Shown here: piece by piece, positions 35,740-47,900 of the stretch
Layout of the letters: every line of letters begins with the position of its first letter
How positions within the stretch are numbered: position 1 is the first letter of the stretch
NCBI GenBank assembly: GCA_013180625.2
Contig: SNVD02009889.1
Location: forward strand, 248,001-312,000
DNA: 64,000 nt
From: Boswellia sacra
Taxonomy: Eukaryota; Streptophyta; Magnoliopsida; Sapindales; Burseraceae
Reading direction: 5' to 3'
Position numbers and translations under genes: made by a program
Notes under the pieces: generated by a model
What the model saw: only the letters and a program-made list of their open reading frames with translations
Database searches by the model: none
What the model was told of the DNA's origin: nothing

Positions 35740-37249
35740 CTATAACACTTTTTTGCATCTAAGAACGCTAACAATAATAGAAACAACTGCTGACAAGACT
35801 CCCTGTCTTGAAAGCCAGAAGTCGTTCCAAGTCAAGGTTCTTGTGACCTAAAATAATACTTTTCGAGAGTGTTCATTAACGTCATCAAGTGACCCAGTAT
35901 TGTCAATCACTATATCTGCCTTTGTCCTCTTTATATCCACGGGCATCCGAGCATTTATCCTATTTCTGGCATGCTCCTCACTTGTACTATCTCTTGCCAC
36001 AAGTCGCTGAAGCTGTGTTTTAGGATCGACCCAAACAACAACAATGGGCTTTGTCCACTTATCAATTTTTGCCTCAAACAACAATGGTATGTCAAGCCTT
36101 TATCCAGACCTTCAAATTTCTAAAAAGATACTGAGGGAGATAAAAGGAGCCACTATCCTACAAAGGAGATGAAGACTGACTTCAATACTGAATTCCCTAA
36201 TAATGCATTACCAAAAATATAGAGGCTAATGCAAAGTAGATAGATGCAATTGCATAACATCTAACGTTATAATATAGTCATCTGATCTCACTTGCAAAAG
36301 TCAAAATAGCAAGTAAATAGAAACTCAAAAGGTATAAATTCGTGAATCATGAATCATGACCAGTTAGAATTTGGCCACCAAAACTTGTCTTATTCTTCTG
36401 GTAATCATGAATTTAATTATAGTAGCATTAATGCTGAAATGATTCCTAATACTTGAACTTAATCTACAGCTGACGCACTGTTTTTCAATGCCCGTGTAGC
36501 AGAAAATTAAAATTTTGAAGCAAAAGTTATAATTAGGATTGAATTACGACTAGGACAATAGAAAATCTCAAATACAACTAATCCCTTATACAACTACAAT
36601 CACAATCTGTTAATCTTTTAGGAAAAAAATCAATCTAAATCCCAAAGCCTAAGATCATGCTTGGTATTATGACTTCTAATGATCTCAAAACCCCATTCAA
36701 AATCAATTAGCAGCTATTAAACATTCTCACAACACACAATAGTTTTCCGTACCGATTAAGAAGTTGGCGCTTGGCAGGATCAGAGAATACGATTTGGCCG
36801 AGTTTAGGCCTATCCACCTCTCTATTAGGTAATAAAATAACCTCTCCGAAACTTGGAACAACCTTTTTCCAACTACCAGTGTTTTTCTTCAATACATCCT
36901 GCATACAAATCCTAGCAAATTCAATCTTCAAAATTCTTCTATTCATTTCTAAATTCCATAGACACTTTTGTCAATTAAATTACACTATTCTAGCAATATA
37001 ATTAAAGAGTATCGAATTCTGATATCAATACTTCAAATCTGGTGTTTAATTAAACACAAAAATAAGGTAAAACTCATATTGGCTACACCAAGTGCATTTG
37101 AGATGTGGCAAGTGAAGTTGCTTGAGAAGGAAAAGAAAATTACACGAGCAATGATGTCGGCATCTAAGACGGGTTTGTCGTTAGCCTTGAAAAGATTGGA
37201 GACTGCCCTTGCCAGATGCGATTCCTCCTGTCAAGCATACTATTCTTAT
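35740..37249 (-). pseudogene. Dephospho-CoA kinase pseudogene, intron-containing
   Basis: The enzyme catalyses the last step of coenzyme A synthesis, ATP-dependent phosphorylation of dephospho-CoA. Exon 1 (37249-37144) gives RIVCLTGGIASGK (P-loop) and NLFKANDKPVLDADIIAR. Exon 2 (36898-36753) gives DVLKKNTGSWKKVVPSFG and VDRPKLGQIVFSDPAKRQLL, ending at a GT donor. Exon 3 (about 36110-35740) gives IPLLFEAKIDKWTKPIVVVW and RTKADIVIDNTGSLDD. Defects: the start ATG is now ATA; a one-base loss just after the P-loop lysine, with GKS changed to GKG; loss of the segment before IPLLF; and an early TAG before VTRTLTWNDFWLSRQG. Introns are kept, so it arose by DNA duplication, not retrocopying. Confidence 0.8.
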
Positions 37250-38084
37250 TTTTCAACTTTGCTCATCAATGTCTCGTTAGCTCCAAGCCGAATTTGTTGG
37301 TATCAAGGCTTGCACTGAAGGTTCGAATTTTGAGGATGATTTGTTAATAGAGTTGAACCTTGAAGAATAACAAGCGTATCTGGTGTAGTGCCATCGATCT
37401 CTCTTTTCCACTAATTTGGACCGTAAAGAAAGGTAATAAGTGCACATGAAGAAAAAACATTACTTCTATAAAGTCTAACTTGTACTGGCTATTACAAATT
37501 ATCAGATCTTACCTTGTCAGTTAACTTTATCAGTTGCTTCTATAACAGCTGTTCAAAGTTGCAATTAATATGTCAGACAATCAAAATACTAGATATTACA
37601 GCAATTTAATCATAATTTTACTCTGGATATTCTGGGGACACATCAACCCAACGATTAGAACAACTTGAGGTTCAATTGTTCAAAATCATTATTCTTGCTT
37701 TTCATGATTGATTAGTGCACTCCATGAAATGGAAAGAGAAGTACAAAACAATTGCTAATATAATCAATCAACTAACTGGCGTTCAGTGACAAAAGGAAAA
37801 TTTCAAAGGGACAGCAGAAATCTGATTACAAACAACAACCTAAACATATATGATTACCTCAAAAAGAAACTAATTGTAACAAAGTGCGCCATAGAAACAT
37901 AGTAATTAAAATGGGCCTTTCAATTAGAAGAGATAATATCTAGGATCATCAATCATCCAGATCTTCACAATCTTAATTTCAATCTTACTTAGCAGTAAAG
38001 AATGGAGCAGATTGACTATAATAATTCAAACATAAATTGAAGATGAGAACGAATCCAGAAGAATATCAATGATCACTTACAGAG
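37250..38084. other. Non-coding, nothing recognised
   Basis: AT-rich sequence between the kinase pseudogene and the oxidoreductase exon. The plus-strand ORF at 36968-37318 is the shadow of kinase exon 1. Confidence 0.4.
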
Positions 38085-38225
38085 TGGCTAAGCCTTGCCA
38101 CAACTTTGTCACCAGCTTTGAAATATTTAACTTCTGATCCTATGCTTACAACTTCTCCTGCTATATCAGTTGCTGTACCACCAAAATGCTGCCTCGGCCA
38201 CTCAACCAAGAATAAAAGATTGCAG
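38085..38225 (-). pseudogene. Quinone-oxidoreductase-like exon (medium-chain dehydrogenase family)
   Basis: The minus strand reads ATDIAGEVVSIGSEVKYFKA then GDKVVARLSHS and meets a consensus donor GTAAGTGAT. This is the conserved block of the GroES-like domain in plant alkenal/quinone oxidoreductases such as the chloroplast-envelope homologue ceQORH. The preceding residues are degenerate (FGGTATD for PGTD). No other exon of such a gene is visible in the next 1 kb, so it appears to be an isolated fragment. Confidence 0.55.
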
Positions 38226-40139
38226 GCAATGCTTCTCATTACTGTAGAATAAATAGCTAAACTAGCAAAACATTAAATAAAACATAAGTACAGGGATTCA
38301 ATAAATACAGTTATTGAATACCATCGTATTGTATGAGAAAATGTAGCCTGTTTTAAGATTAATCAAAATTGAAGGGCAAGAGGAGTTTATCAGCTTGCTT
38401 AAAAGATGAACATAACTGGCGATGCACACACACACACATACATATATATAAGTTTACAGTTATCCACAAGTTTACAGTCAGTAACATACAGACCCCCGCT
38501 TTCAGACGGACGTAAGAGAATATGTTGACTGGAATAGATTCCTACATGCAATTACTACTTTAATCCTATCCCTCGCTACCTCGCTACCTATTCCAGATTT
38601 CTTACCCAGAAAACCCATAAAACACTTCCTCACTAATTCAATACACAATCACAACACAACATCTGCTAAAATTCACCTATTCAAGTCAAAATTAAATTTA
38701 AAAAAATAAAAAAAAAACTGCTGCACCACCCCACTAAGTAATTCACGCCAAAACAGCAGCGCTACTCCTTTCCCCGTTCAAGCCATATCGGCTACCGGCA
38801 ACAAGCCAATTAATCCAGTACCCAAAAAAAAAAAAAAAACTCACAGCAACAAACCATTCAACCAGCAGCCAAACACGCCTGAAGCAATCCATTCCAAAAA
38901 AAAAAAAGATCACCATCGCCATAGGAACCCATTCAAGCCAAAATCTCTCCAACACCAACATCCACACCCACCACCGGCTACCACAATCGCCACCATCAAC
39001 ACAGTAAATGATGCCACTGTCAATCTGGGCTCATAGTTTGTGCTGGATAAATCAAATAGAAAAGAGAGAGAGGAAGGAGAGGAGAGAAACTAGAGAGGTA
39101 CGTAAGGTGAGGGTGAGGGCTTACCAAAATCCCTAATCTACTGCTATCAATCAATGTCGCGAGGTAAGAGCAGGCGCGGTAAGTCGGGTCACGATATGCG
39201 AATCCGACGTACGATACGAAAATTACAGGATTAGGTTTATGTTAATGGTGTTCGCGTCAATTACAAGTTAAGATTCCGTATTGTATCATTTTTTAGTAAA
39301 ATTTTTAACTCATTTAATAATTTTATCGTCTTCATATTCATATTGAGTATCTTTAATCATTTAATTTATGAATACGATTATAATATGATCTATTTATAAT
39401 ACGAATTTATTTATGTAGAAATTTATTTATGACATGTATATAAATTAAACTCGACATGCATATAAATTTAACTTAATTAACATAAATATAAGTTAAAATA
39501 AGATTAACATGATTATTGATACGAATAATATTTTATAATTTTTACACATATTAAATAATATAAAATAAAATTATAATATTTTATTATATTAATATAATTA
39601 GACGAACACTATACTCATCACTTCTAATTTTTTATTGACTAAATCAAATCAAATATTAAAGTTTAAATTATTTTTTGGTATTTGATTTTTTTTAATTTTG
39701 TATATTATGTTATTACCTTTTCGTTTAAAAATGGGTTTTAATGCAAATTTCGGGGCATATTGTTAGGCAACCAAAACTACGGTCCCTATGGTTGTTCCTC
39801 CGTTATAGGCATCACTATCCATTGGGCCATATAGGCTTCGTTCAATTTCAACCAGAGATGAAACCGAAATCAACACTAGCCTGGTCCTGAATAGATAGCG
39901 AAGCCTCTCAGCGAAATTGATATCGAAGTCTCAACTAAGCAAATTTGATAGCTAGTGTTTCTAAGAGTAGATGAAATTAGATCAACAAATCAACTGATGC
40001 TTATCCCCTCATCAACAACATTTTTGCCAAGTAAGCCTCCAATGTTGGATATTGGATGGATTATTAAAGCGATTGTTTGGTACACATTAATGGCTTGGGT
40101 AGTTGAGTGTTCAATTTGTCTTATTCCCTTATTTTCTTT
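38226..40139. other. Intergenic; leader-like DNA and low-complexity sequence
   Basis: A CA microsatellite sits near 38428-38440. From about 38700 to 39000 there are CA-rich, moderately GC-rich sequences with several A-runs. At about 39060-39090 a GAGAGAGAGGA tract resembles a plant 5' leader. From about 39240 to 39700 it is very AT-rich. No gene is recognised; the minus ORF 38743-38967 is low-complexity. Confidence 0.35.
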
Positions 40140-40728
40140 TGGAGGTTGTAGTTGAACTCCAAGACTGATTGATTTCTGTTGTAATAGGATAATTTTAATC
40201 CCTGACTTTCAGAAACTTTATGAATAGTGAATAGCATTGCAAATTGAAATGTGTTGGTTACGTGTTGAATTTGCGCTGTTACATCCATAATAATATATTA
40301 GCATTTTGATACCTCACCGTAACTCACTGCAAATGAGCATTTTCAAATAGGGTCAACAAACACTGGCTACAAGAGAAGGAAATTCAATGTTCTCTGGTTC
40401 AATTAGATATATCATGAATATTCTTCTGCCAGCTCAGGTAAGCTTGAATAAGCAGATTCCTCATTTAGAAGCTTCAATCTTTTCCGGAATTGGCTGTGGC
40501 AGCTCTTGTTTGACTATTTCCTTTGCCAAGCTGCAATTCTGATCATCCACCACATGGTCCACATCCAAGCCAGCTACTTGAGTTAGAGATACAACATTTT
40601 GAGTAGTCATGAATCCAAACTGGATACGCTGAAAACTTATAATTAGCCGTGAACAATATAATATCTCAACTGTGTTTCAAAAAAGCATTAATGCAACTCA
40701 TATAACCTTCATTTCCCTATTCGATTTG

Positions 40729-41509
40729 TCAAAAATGAATAGGATCTTTCTTTTCCTTTGATGAAAATCTCTCTGCTGACACACTTAACAGCTTGTTGAT
40801 TGACATTCCTTCGCCTAAAGTTTTCCTCTTCACTTCAAACCTATGCTTAATCCTATTATCAATCTTGCAGCCAAGAAACGCAGGAAAAGCCAAGAGCTGT
40901 GCCACTTCGCGACCCATCCCTTCGATCAAATACTCCATCTTCCCCTCTAAAGAACTATGTTTGTACTGCAGTATTTGAGGATGCTTTTTGCTCATAGAAA
41001 GTATGTCTGTAAAAGATGACCCGTAACTCAAGAATACTCCAATCACCTTTTACATGTTATCACAGCTCGTTCTGGTCACAGCTCCCATTGCTGCAGCCAT
41101 TTCCTTTGTTCTCTATTCATACCCAATCTTCACCAAAAACCCAAGCATATGCGCAATGTTACCAAAGGACAGGGCAAGAAACAATGGTACATTTAAACTC
41201 TCGACTAACTGTTTGAGAATTTGCCTCTGAGAGAGAGTTACCTGTTTCCCCCTCTATGGGGTAAGTGGTAGGCGATTTGAAGTAATTGCATTGGATGAGA
41301 AAATTATTGGTGGGTCAGAAGCTCAGTCTCCGCTCAGTCATTGATGAGTTCACAAGAGACAACCATTCACGGGAATCAAGGGTTGCAACCGCGAGTGAAG
41401 AAATGGAAGTTCGAACTTTCGGGGAGAAAATTGTTACGTGCGAGAGAAAGGCAGAAGAAGAAGAAGACCAAGAAATAGTAAACATGGCGATTGCAGTTGC
41501 AGTAGCCAT
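40729..41509 (-). pseudogene. mTERF-domain protein pseudogene (copy B), internally deleted
   Basis: Exon 1 (from the ATG at 41509) gives MATATAIAMFTIS and a Ser-rich transit-peptide-like start. After the degenerate donor region the sequence jumps to PLFLALSFGNIAHMLGFLV, so the central mTERF repeats present in copy A (about 1340-2140) are deleted. The 3' part is better kept than in copy A: an open stretch with ILSMSKKHPQILQYKHSSLE, GREVAQLLAFPAFLGCKIDN and RIKHRFEVKRKTLGEGMSIN, ending near 40729. In-frame stops occur at GYE-stop-RTKEMAA and before KVIGVFLSYG. Confidence 0.75.
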
Positions 41510-41969
41510 TGCTCATGCAAAAGGGTGTCTCCTTCCCCAGGAAGGAGACAAGCCTCTAAGAGGATGATGGCTGGACGCCGTGGCATCGCGGGTAATTCAA
41601 GTAGATAATAACAACAATAATAAACAATCGCCTGTCTCGAGGCCTTCAACATATTCAAGGTTAAATGACTCGATTGTAAGACCATGCGTATCTGTCTTTA
41701 TTTTTATTTATTTATTTATTTTTTTAAAACGGGTCTTGCTCATCAACTTGACATTTCACATCAGACTAGTTAAAATATTTTTTATTTTCTGTGCTCCACG
41801 TCTGGACAAATCTATCTATATTCATTACTAGATATTAACATTAATTAAAATCTTACCAAAAAAAAAAAAAAGAAATTTAGAGAAATCCACCAATTTATTT
41901 TCTCTGTCACAGGGTACATAAATGGTAAGTAGACTTGCCAAAAATATAATAGGCATTTCATCTAAGATT

Positions 41970-42735
41970 CTCTTTTCTGTGACATAGAAAAATATCAAAG
42001 CATTTTTATTCTTTTCTTTAAATCCAGAAAATCCCAACTTACCTCGCATATTAGTTTTGGGGGGCCAAAATACAAAATTATATTTTAAGTTCAAGTACGA
42101 GAAATTATATTGATTGATTGGTATTTAATGTTATGAATATTGATTAAACATAAACTTTTTATAAAAATTTTGAAAATGAAATAATAGAAAAATATATATC
42201 TATTAATCTAAATCAAGAAAATAAAAATAAATAAATATGTTTCTTAAATAACATATATGAAAAAAAAGGTTGAAAGTAAATCAAAGTTTCAAATCTAGAA
42301 CTCTTGTTATCCTAAAATATCATTTTTAGGAATTTATTGTAACTTCTACAATATTGATAAAAAAATTCTTCAAAAATTTTATATATTTAATATATGGATA
42401 AAAAAGCAAGTCTTGAAAAAAAAAGATTTGCCTTCTATAACTAAAAAATTTGAAGAATTCAAAAAAAAAAGTCTAAATGTGAAAAAAAGGTTTTACTTAA
42501 AGAGTAAGATAATAAAAATAATAACAAAAATGAATGATTATAAGATAATCATAATATAAAATATAGATATAACACTTAATAATTCATTAGTTATTTATAT
42601 CAATACGAGAAATTTAAAAGGTTTATATGCACAATTATAATTTATCTAGTAAAATTTTTAATATGCAGAAGGATCTATTGTTTGGGTTAGAAGGATGTGG
42701 GCCTCCATAGGCTCAAACGTCTGTCCGGCCCTAGA
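41970..42735. mobile_element. Insertion specific to copy B, possible hAT-type remnant
   Basis: Copy A is continuous here apart from its own differences. Copy B has about 760 bp of AT-rich DNA ending in GTCTGTCCGGCCCTAG (about 42719-42734). TAGGGCCGG-type ends are common in plant hAT elements. The other end is not clear, and no target-site duplication was found. Confidence 0.35.
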
Positions 42736-42916
42736 TGAAAATCAACTGATATCCTAAGAAAAAGACAAATTTGTGGTGATATTCACCAAATATTCTGAAT
42801 TGAGGTCAGAAATTTTCCAACCGTCAGGTCACGAGTGAACATTCACTAGAAAATAAAATATTATTGCTATGGATTCCTCGTCAACAAAAATATGTAATTT
42901 TTTTTTTACAAAGGTA

Positions 42917-43745
42917 CGGTTGCAAATGATACAAATCTAACCTGTCAATTGATTGGTGAACATAATTAGAAGCATGTCACAGGTCCGAGGCACTCGGTCG
43001 TGCAGAAGAAGATGCTGAGACGGTATACGGGAGTATAGATTTGGGTGTCCTCTGTCATTCAAGGAAAGTTGAGGGAGATCAAGGAGACGGAATCAGACCA
43101 CGGTCGGCACATGAAGGGGTTCAACAGACTCAAAAGTCGGGGAACTTGTGGCACAAGTAGTGGAGGATGATGCTGATGCAGTATCCCAAGGAGAGGCTGA
43201 TGACTTTGTTGATGAGGTGGTTATCTAACCTTTTCATTTAATCGAGCTACCATCATTTTCTATGATTTTGCTACTATCACTTAATAAGGTTTTATTCCTA
43301 CCAGACTTAATAACATCAAACCTAAGTTTATCGAATGATGATTGCCAGTCAGTGTTTTTATTTGTTTCCGTGCTTTGATGGTTCAGGGACCAAATATAAA
43401 GTTTCCTGTCTGCTGTTAATAGTCATCTTATCCTGTTGCATATCTACAACTAATTTGGACGACGCTAATCCTGAGCTTATCTTGCAGCTTGTTCACACAA
43501 AGTACTTTGAAATGCCTCCTCTGACTGTCTTCAAGCCATAGAGCAGCTGGAAAAAGTGGATCATGACTTCTATGACTTCCCCAGTGAAGAAACCGGTATG
43601 AAACTTGAGAGTATGTGTTCTTGCCTAAGCATTAAACTGTTTAGAGTCATTGAATTGAATAGATCTGTGCTTGGCTGCAGGTGAGATCAATATTGTGTAC
43701 AGACGAAAAGCTGGAGGATATGGTCTTATTATACCTAAAGCATGT
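42917..43745 (+). pseudogene. PSRP1 pseudogene (copy B)
   Basis: Exons in the same order as copy A: KLREIKETESDHGRHMKGFN then, after a frameshift, the acidic linker VVEDDADAVSQGEADDFVDE; next LVHTKYFEMPPLTVF and, after a one-base loss, AIEQLEKVDHDFYD; last GEINIVYRRKAGGYGLIIPK. The match to hibernation-factor C-terminal domains is better in places than in copy A (GGYGLIIPK). The final exon is then truncated by a deletion, losing the LEPLV tail. It is non-functional. Confidence 0.75.
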
Positions 43746-44062
43746 GGTCTTGTTATACCAGATTATCTGTTGCTTTCCACTGACTGTCACAATGGTGCAC
43801 ATGAAGGCCACTCCATGTTGAGAGCATAACAATATAGGTTTCTTGGATCGAGCCAAAAAAAACTTTTGACATATATGAAAGTATTTATTAATTTTTGTAA
43901 CGTGAGAAGATCCATTGATTGCCAATTTGGGAGATGAGGAAACTCTTATGTAATCACCAGAGTCTATACAAGTAATGATCTCTGTTTAGTCCAATACTGT
44001 GCCTTTAACATATTGTAACTTATTCCTTAACTGTTCTTGTTCATTGGTTTTACTAGTAAAAT

Positions 44063-44247
44063 CCATTGATACTAATAAGTTTGAAAGGGAACTTTTGCAG
44101 AGAATAAAGCTAACCTGGGAATATATGAAACTGAAGCTTAATTTCAGCCCAGCACTTCTACAAGTTGATCAATTTACTCGTGCTTTTGCAAGAGCAGATT
44201 ACGGAAATGAGAGGTTAGATAAAAATGAAGACAGAAACAAAAGGTAG
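44063..44247 (+). other. Exon-like open stretch of unknown origin
   Basis: An open frame encodes SIDTNKFERELLQRIKLTWE, then LNFSPALLQVDQFTRAFARA. It is helical, with protein-like composition and no low complexity, and unlike neighbouring AT-rich noise. I do not recognise the family. It begins where homology between copies A and B ends, so it could be a fragment of another gene. Confidence 0.3.
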
Positions 44248-44905
44248 AAGGGTGGATGTTAAAAAGGGTGTTATGAATGGATAAATTTTAGACTAGCAAC
44301 TTGTCTTAGAGAAAAAGATTTTGAGCTATTAAATGATCATTGGAATGGATTGAGGTGATCATATCATTGATGTTTAAATTTGATAGTCTATCATGCTATT
44401 TATTTGATTTTAATTAAAATTTCTCAACGGATTTCAATTTAAAAAAGAGTCAATTTCACAAATCTCCTTGAGGTTTATCAAAATCTCATGTAACCATCTT
44501 TGGTATTGCAAATCAAAATATCTTCCCTCTTTGTTGAAAATTATTAAAACTTTTGTTAAAAAATATATATTTTTTCCAATTGCCACAATTGGCTATTAAA
44601 AAATATTCAGAGTTTTAAATGACAAAAAATTAAAATTAGAAAAATAAAGAAATTATCTTGAAAGACTTAAACTTTATAAGAAAATTCTTTACAAGTACAA
44701 ATATGACAAAATTTTTGATATTTTAGGATTTTAATAAATGATTTTAATGTAAATTTTTTTAATAAAAAGTTTTTTTTCCCTAATTTATGTATCATTTATC
44801 ATAGTAGTAATTTCTTTAAGACTTTTTGATTCAATGGTTGATGGAAGACTATTAGTAAATTTTAGGCTTTACTTTTTCTGTTATTTTAAAATTTCGAATA
44901 TTTTG

Positions 44906-47900
44906 TGTTGAAGCTGTTAATTGCTAGTGTTGATCAAGTCTTTAGGATTTGCTTTTGTCAGTTGCTTAGTGGTTTGAATAAGTTTTATTCAGTTTCCTAG
45001 TCATTTGCTACTACATATGTTTTTCTCTCTTCCCGCAGATTATTCTCTTATTCTATTGTTCTTGTAAGTCTATTTATAGCCAGTTCAGTTGTTTAATTTT
45101 AATTCAGAAAACATTCTTCCAATTTGCTTGTATTCACTAGACACACACAAAGAGTTATCAACATTTGGTATCAGAGCCCCATTATAGGGCCTGTTAAAAT
45201 TAAGAAGAAGTAGTCTTCTAAAGTATTTAGTGATAAGAATATGGCAAATAAGAGTGGATTTGTGCAACTAGCAATCCAAAAATTTATGGGGCCCTAAAAT
45301 TGCTGGAGTATGCTCATGGAGAATTTCATGCGATCAAAAGAATATTAGAGTGTGGTGGAAGGTGGGATTCCTGTAGCAGCAGGAGGATTTCAACTCACTA
45401 AAGCACAGAAGAAGGTGATTGATGATGCACAGCTGAAGGATATGAAGGCAAAGAATTATCTCTTCTAGGCCATAGATCAATCGATCCTAGAAACCATCTT
45501 GAACAAGGATAGAACCAAAAGCATTTAGGATTCCTTGAAATAAAATATCAGGGCACAATAAGAGCACAGTGAGCACAACAACAAGCTCTCCAAAAGGAGT
45601 TTGAAATGTTCGTTATGAAGGTAAGGGAGCCTATGAATGAGTAATTTGCTCGCACTCTTGTTGTGGTCAATAAGCTGAGAGCTAATAAGGGAAAGATAGA
45701 CGACGTGGTAGTCAGCGAGAAGATTTTGAGATCCATGATACCCAAGCTCAATTATATGGTGTGTTCTATTGATGAGTCGAATGATTTGGATGCTCTTACC
45801 GTTGATGAATTAGAGGGTAGCCTTCTAGTACACAAGCAACGTATGAAAACTCATGTTATGGAAGAGCAAGCATTGAAAGTTACTCTTGGAGAGTCTTCTA
45901 GAGAAATAAGACAAGATCATGGCAGAATTCGAGGATAAGGTAGATGTAGCTTTGACAAATCTACTATTGAATGTTATAACTACCATAAGCTTGGGCACTT
46001 TCGGTATGAGTGTCTAAACAAGGAGACAGAAGCAAAAGCAAACTATGTAGAAGGCAGTGAATAAATGTTATTAATGGCGTACATGAATGATTAGGAAGCC
46101 AACAAATAAGAACTTTGGTTTCTCGACTCTAGATATAGCAATCACATGTGTGGCAAGAGGGAACTTTTCTTAGATTTTGATGGAAATTTTAGGGAGAAGG
46201 TAAAACTAAGAGATAATTGAAGCATGGATGTATGGGTAAAGGTAATGTGCGAATGCTGATGAATGGTTTTTACAAATCATTACTAGTGTATTCTATTTTC
46301 CAGGATTAAAGAACAGGTTGATAAGCATTAGTCAACTAGATGAGAAAGGACTTGCAATCTTTATACAACAAGGAATATGCAAAATTTATCATCTTGAGAG
46401 AGGGCTAATTATGGAGATTACAATGTCCTCAAATCGTATGTTCAAGCTATTTGCTAAAAAACAACTAAAAGAGGAAGCTTTGTTTCAATTCTTTCACGGA
46501 AGATCTACCTTGACTTTGGCATTCAAAACATGGTAATCTAAGCTTCAGTGGTTTTAAAAATCTTTAACAAAAGGGAATAGTAAGAGGATTGTCTTGTTTT
46601 CAAACCTCATCAAAGGTGTGTGAAACTTGTTTGGTTAGAAAGCAACAGAGATATCCATTTCCTAGGGAAAGCATATAGAGAGCTTCTTAGATACTTGAAC
46701 TAGTGCATGCCGATATATCTAGACCAATTAGTTCTATATCCAATAGTAACTAAAGGTACATAATTCGTCTTATTGATGACTATAGCGTAAAGTTTGGGTT
46801 TATTTCTCAGCTGAGAAGTCAAAAGCATTTATTACCTTCAAGAAATATAAGAATTGTGTTGAAAACGAGACTGGTTTGAGTATAAAAGGTCTTCTTACTA
46901 ATTATCGGGGTCACTTGAATTCACTATTTTTGTAGTGCGAACAGTATTTGAAGACAACTAACAACCGCATACACCCTTTGACAAAACGGTGTTGCAAATA
47001 GAAAGAATCGAACTATCATGAATATGGTTCGAATTATGCTTTCAGAAAAGAAGATTCCCAAAACATTTTAGCTCGAAGCTGTAAATTGGACAGTTCATGT
47101 TCTCAACAGGAGTCCAACTCTTGTAGTAAAGAACAAAACTCCAGGAGAAGCTTGGAGCGAATTCAAACCATCGGTAGATTACTTTACAATGTTTGGGTGT
47201 GTATCGCATGTCCATATTCCTGATTGCAAAAAGACAAAGCTTGATAACAAGAGTATAAGATGTGTTTTGCTTGGAGTCAGCGAGGAGTCAAAGGCATATA
47301 GGTTGTATGATCCCATTTCTTAGAAGATTATAGTAAGTAGAGATGGAGCGTTTGAAGAGGATAGTAGCTGGGATTGGGACAAAAGTCATGAGGAAATTAT
47401 TTTGTCTGACTTGAATTACGACAACAATGATAAAGAGCCAGATGCTATTGGAAATAGAGATGAAGTTGAAACTAATGAACATAACAGTACTGAGGAAAGT
47501 ACACCTGATGGCTCAAATGGGTCAACTAAAAGCAATTCATCTAGCTCAGGTGAAGAATCTTCAGCTGAATATCATGAACAAAAGTCGAGAAGGCAATCGA
47601 TTTGGATGATGGACTATATAAGTGAAGGAGGTTTATCTGAGGAAGAAGACATGGCATATTTAGCCATGTTTATAGCTAATGATCCAGTTTCATTTGAAGT
47701 AGCACTAAAAGATGCAAAGTGGAGAACCACGACAGATATGGAGATTGCAGTTGTAGAAAAAAATGATACTTGAAAATTGACAAATCTGCTTATAGGAGCA
47801 AAGAAGGTTGGTGTGAAATGGGTCTATAAGACGAAACTCAATGAAAATGGTGAGATGGAAAAGTACAAAGCATGTTTGGTTGCAAAGGGTTACACCTAAA

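Larger units (their letters stand above)
40140..44062 (+). repeat. Segmental duplication copy B (mTERF-PSRP1 block)
   Basis: Direct-orientation partner of 291-5245. The order mTERF (minus) then PSRP1 (plus) is kept. TIR copy T4 lies to its right after a Copia insertion, matching the order copy A then T1. Confidence 0.85.

Noticed and set aside
37316..37345. tRNA-like GGTTCGAATTTTG motif
   Set aside because: Only a T-arm-like string; no acceptor, D-arm or anticodon stem could be built around it.
38743..38967. Phe/Trp-rich minus-strand ORF as a membrane protein
   Set aside because: Phe runs come from poly-A tracts on the plus strand; low-complexity sequence.
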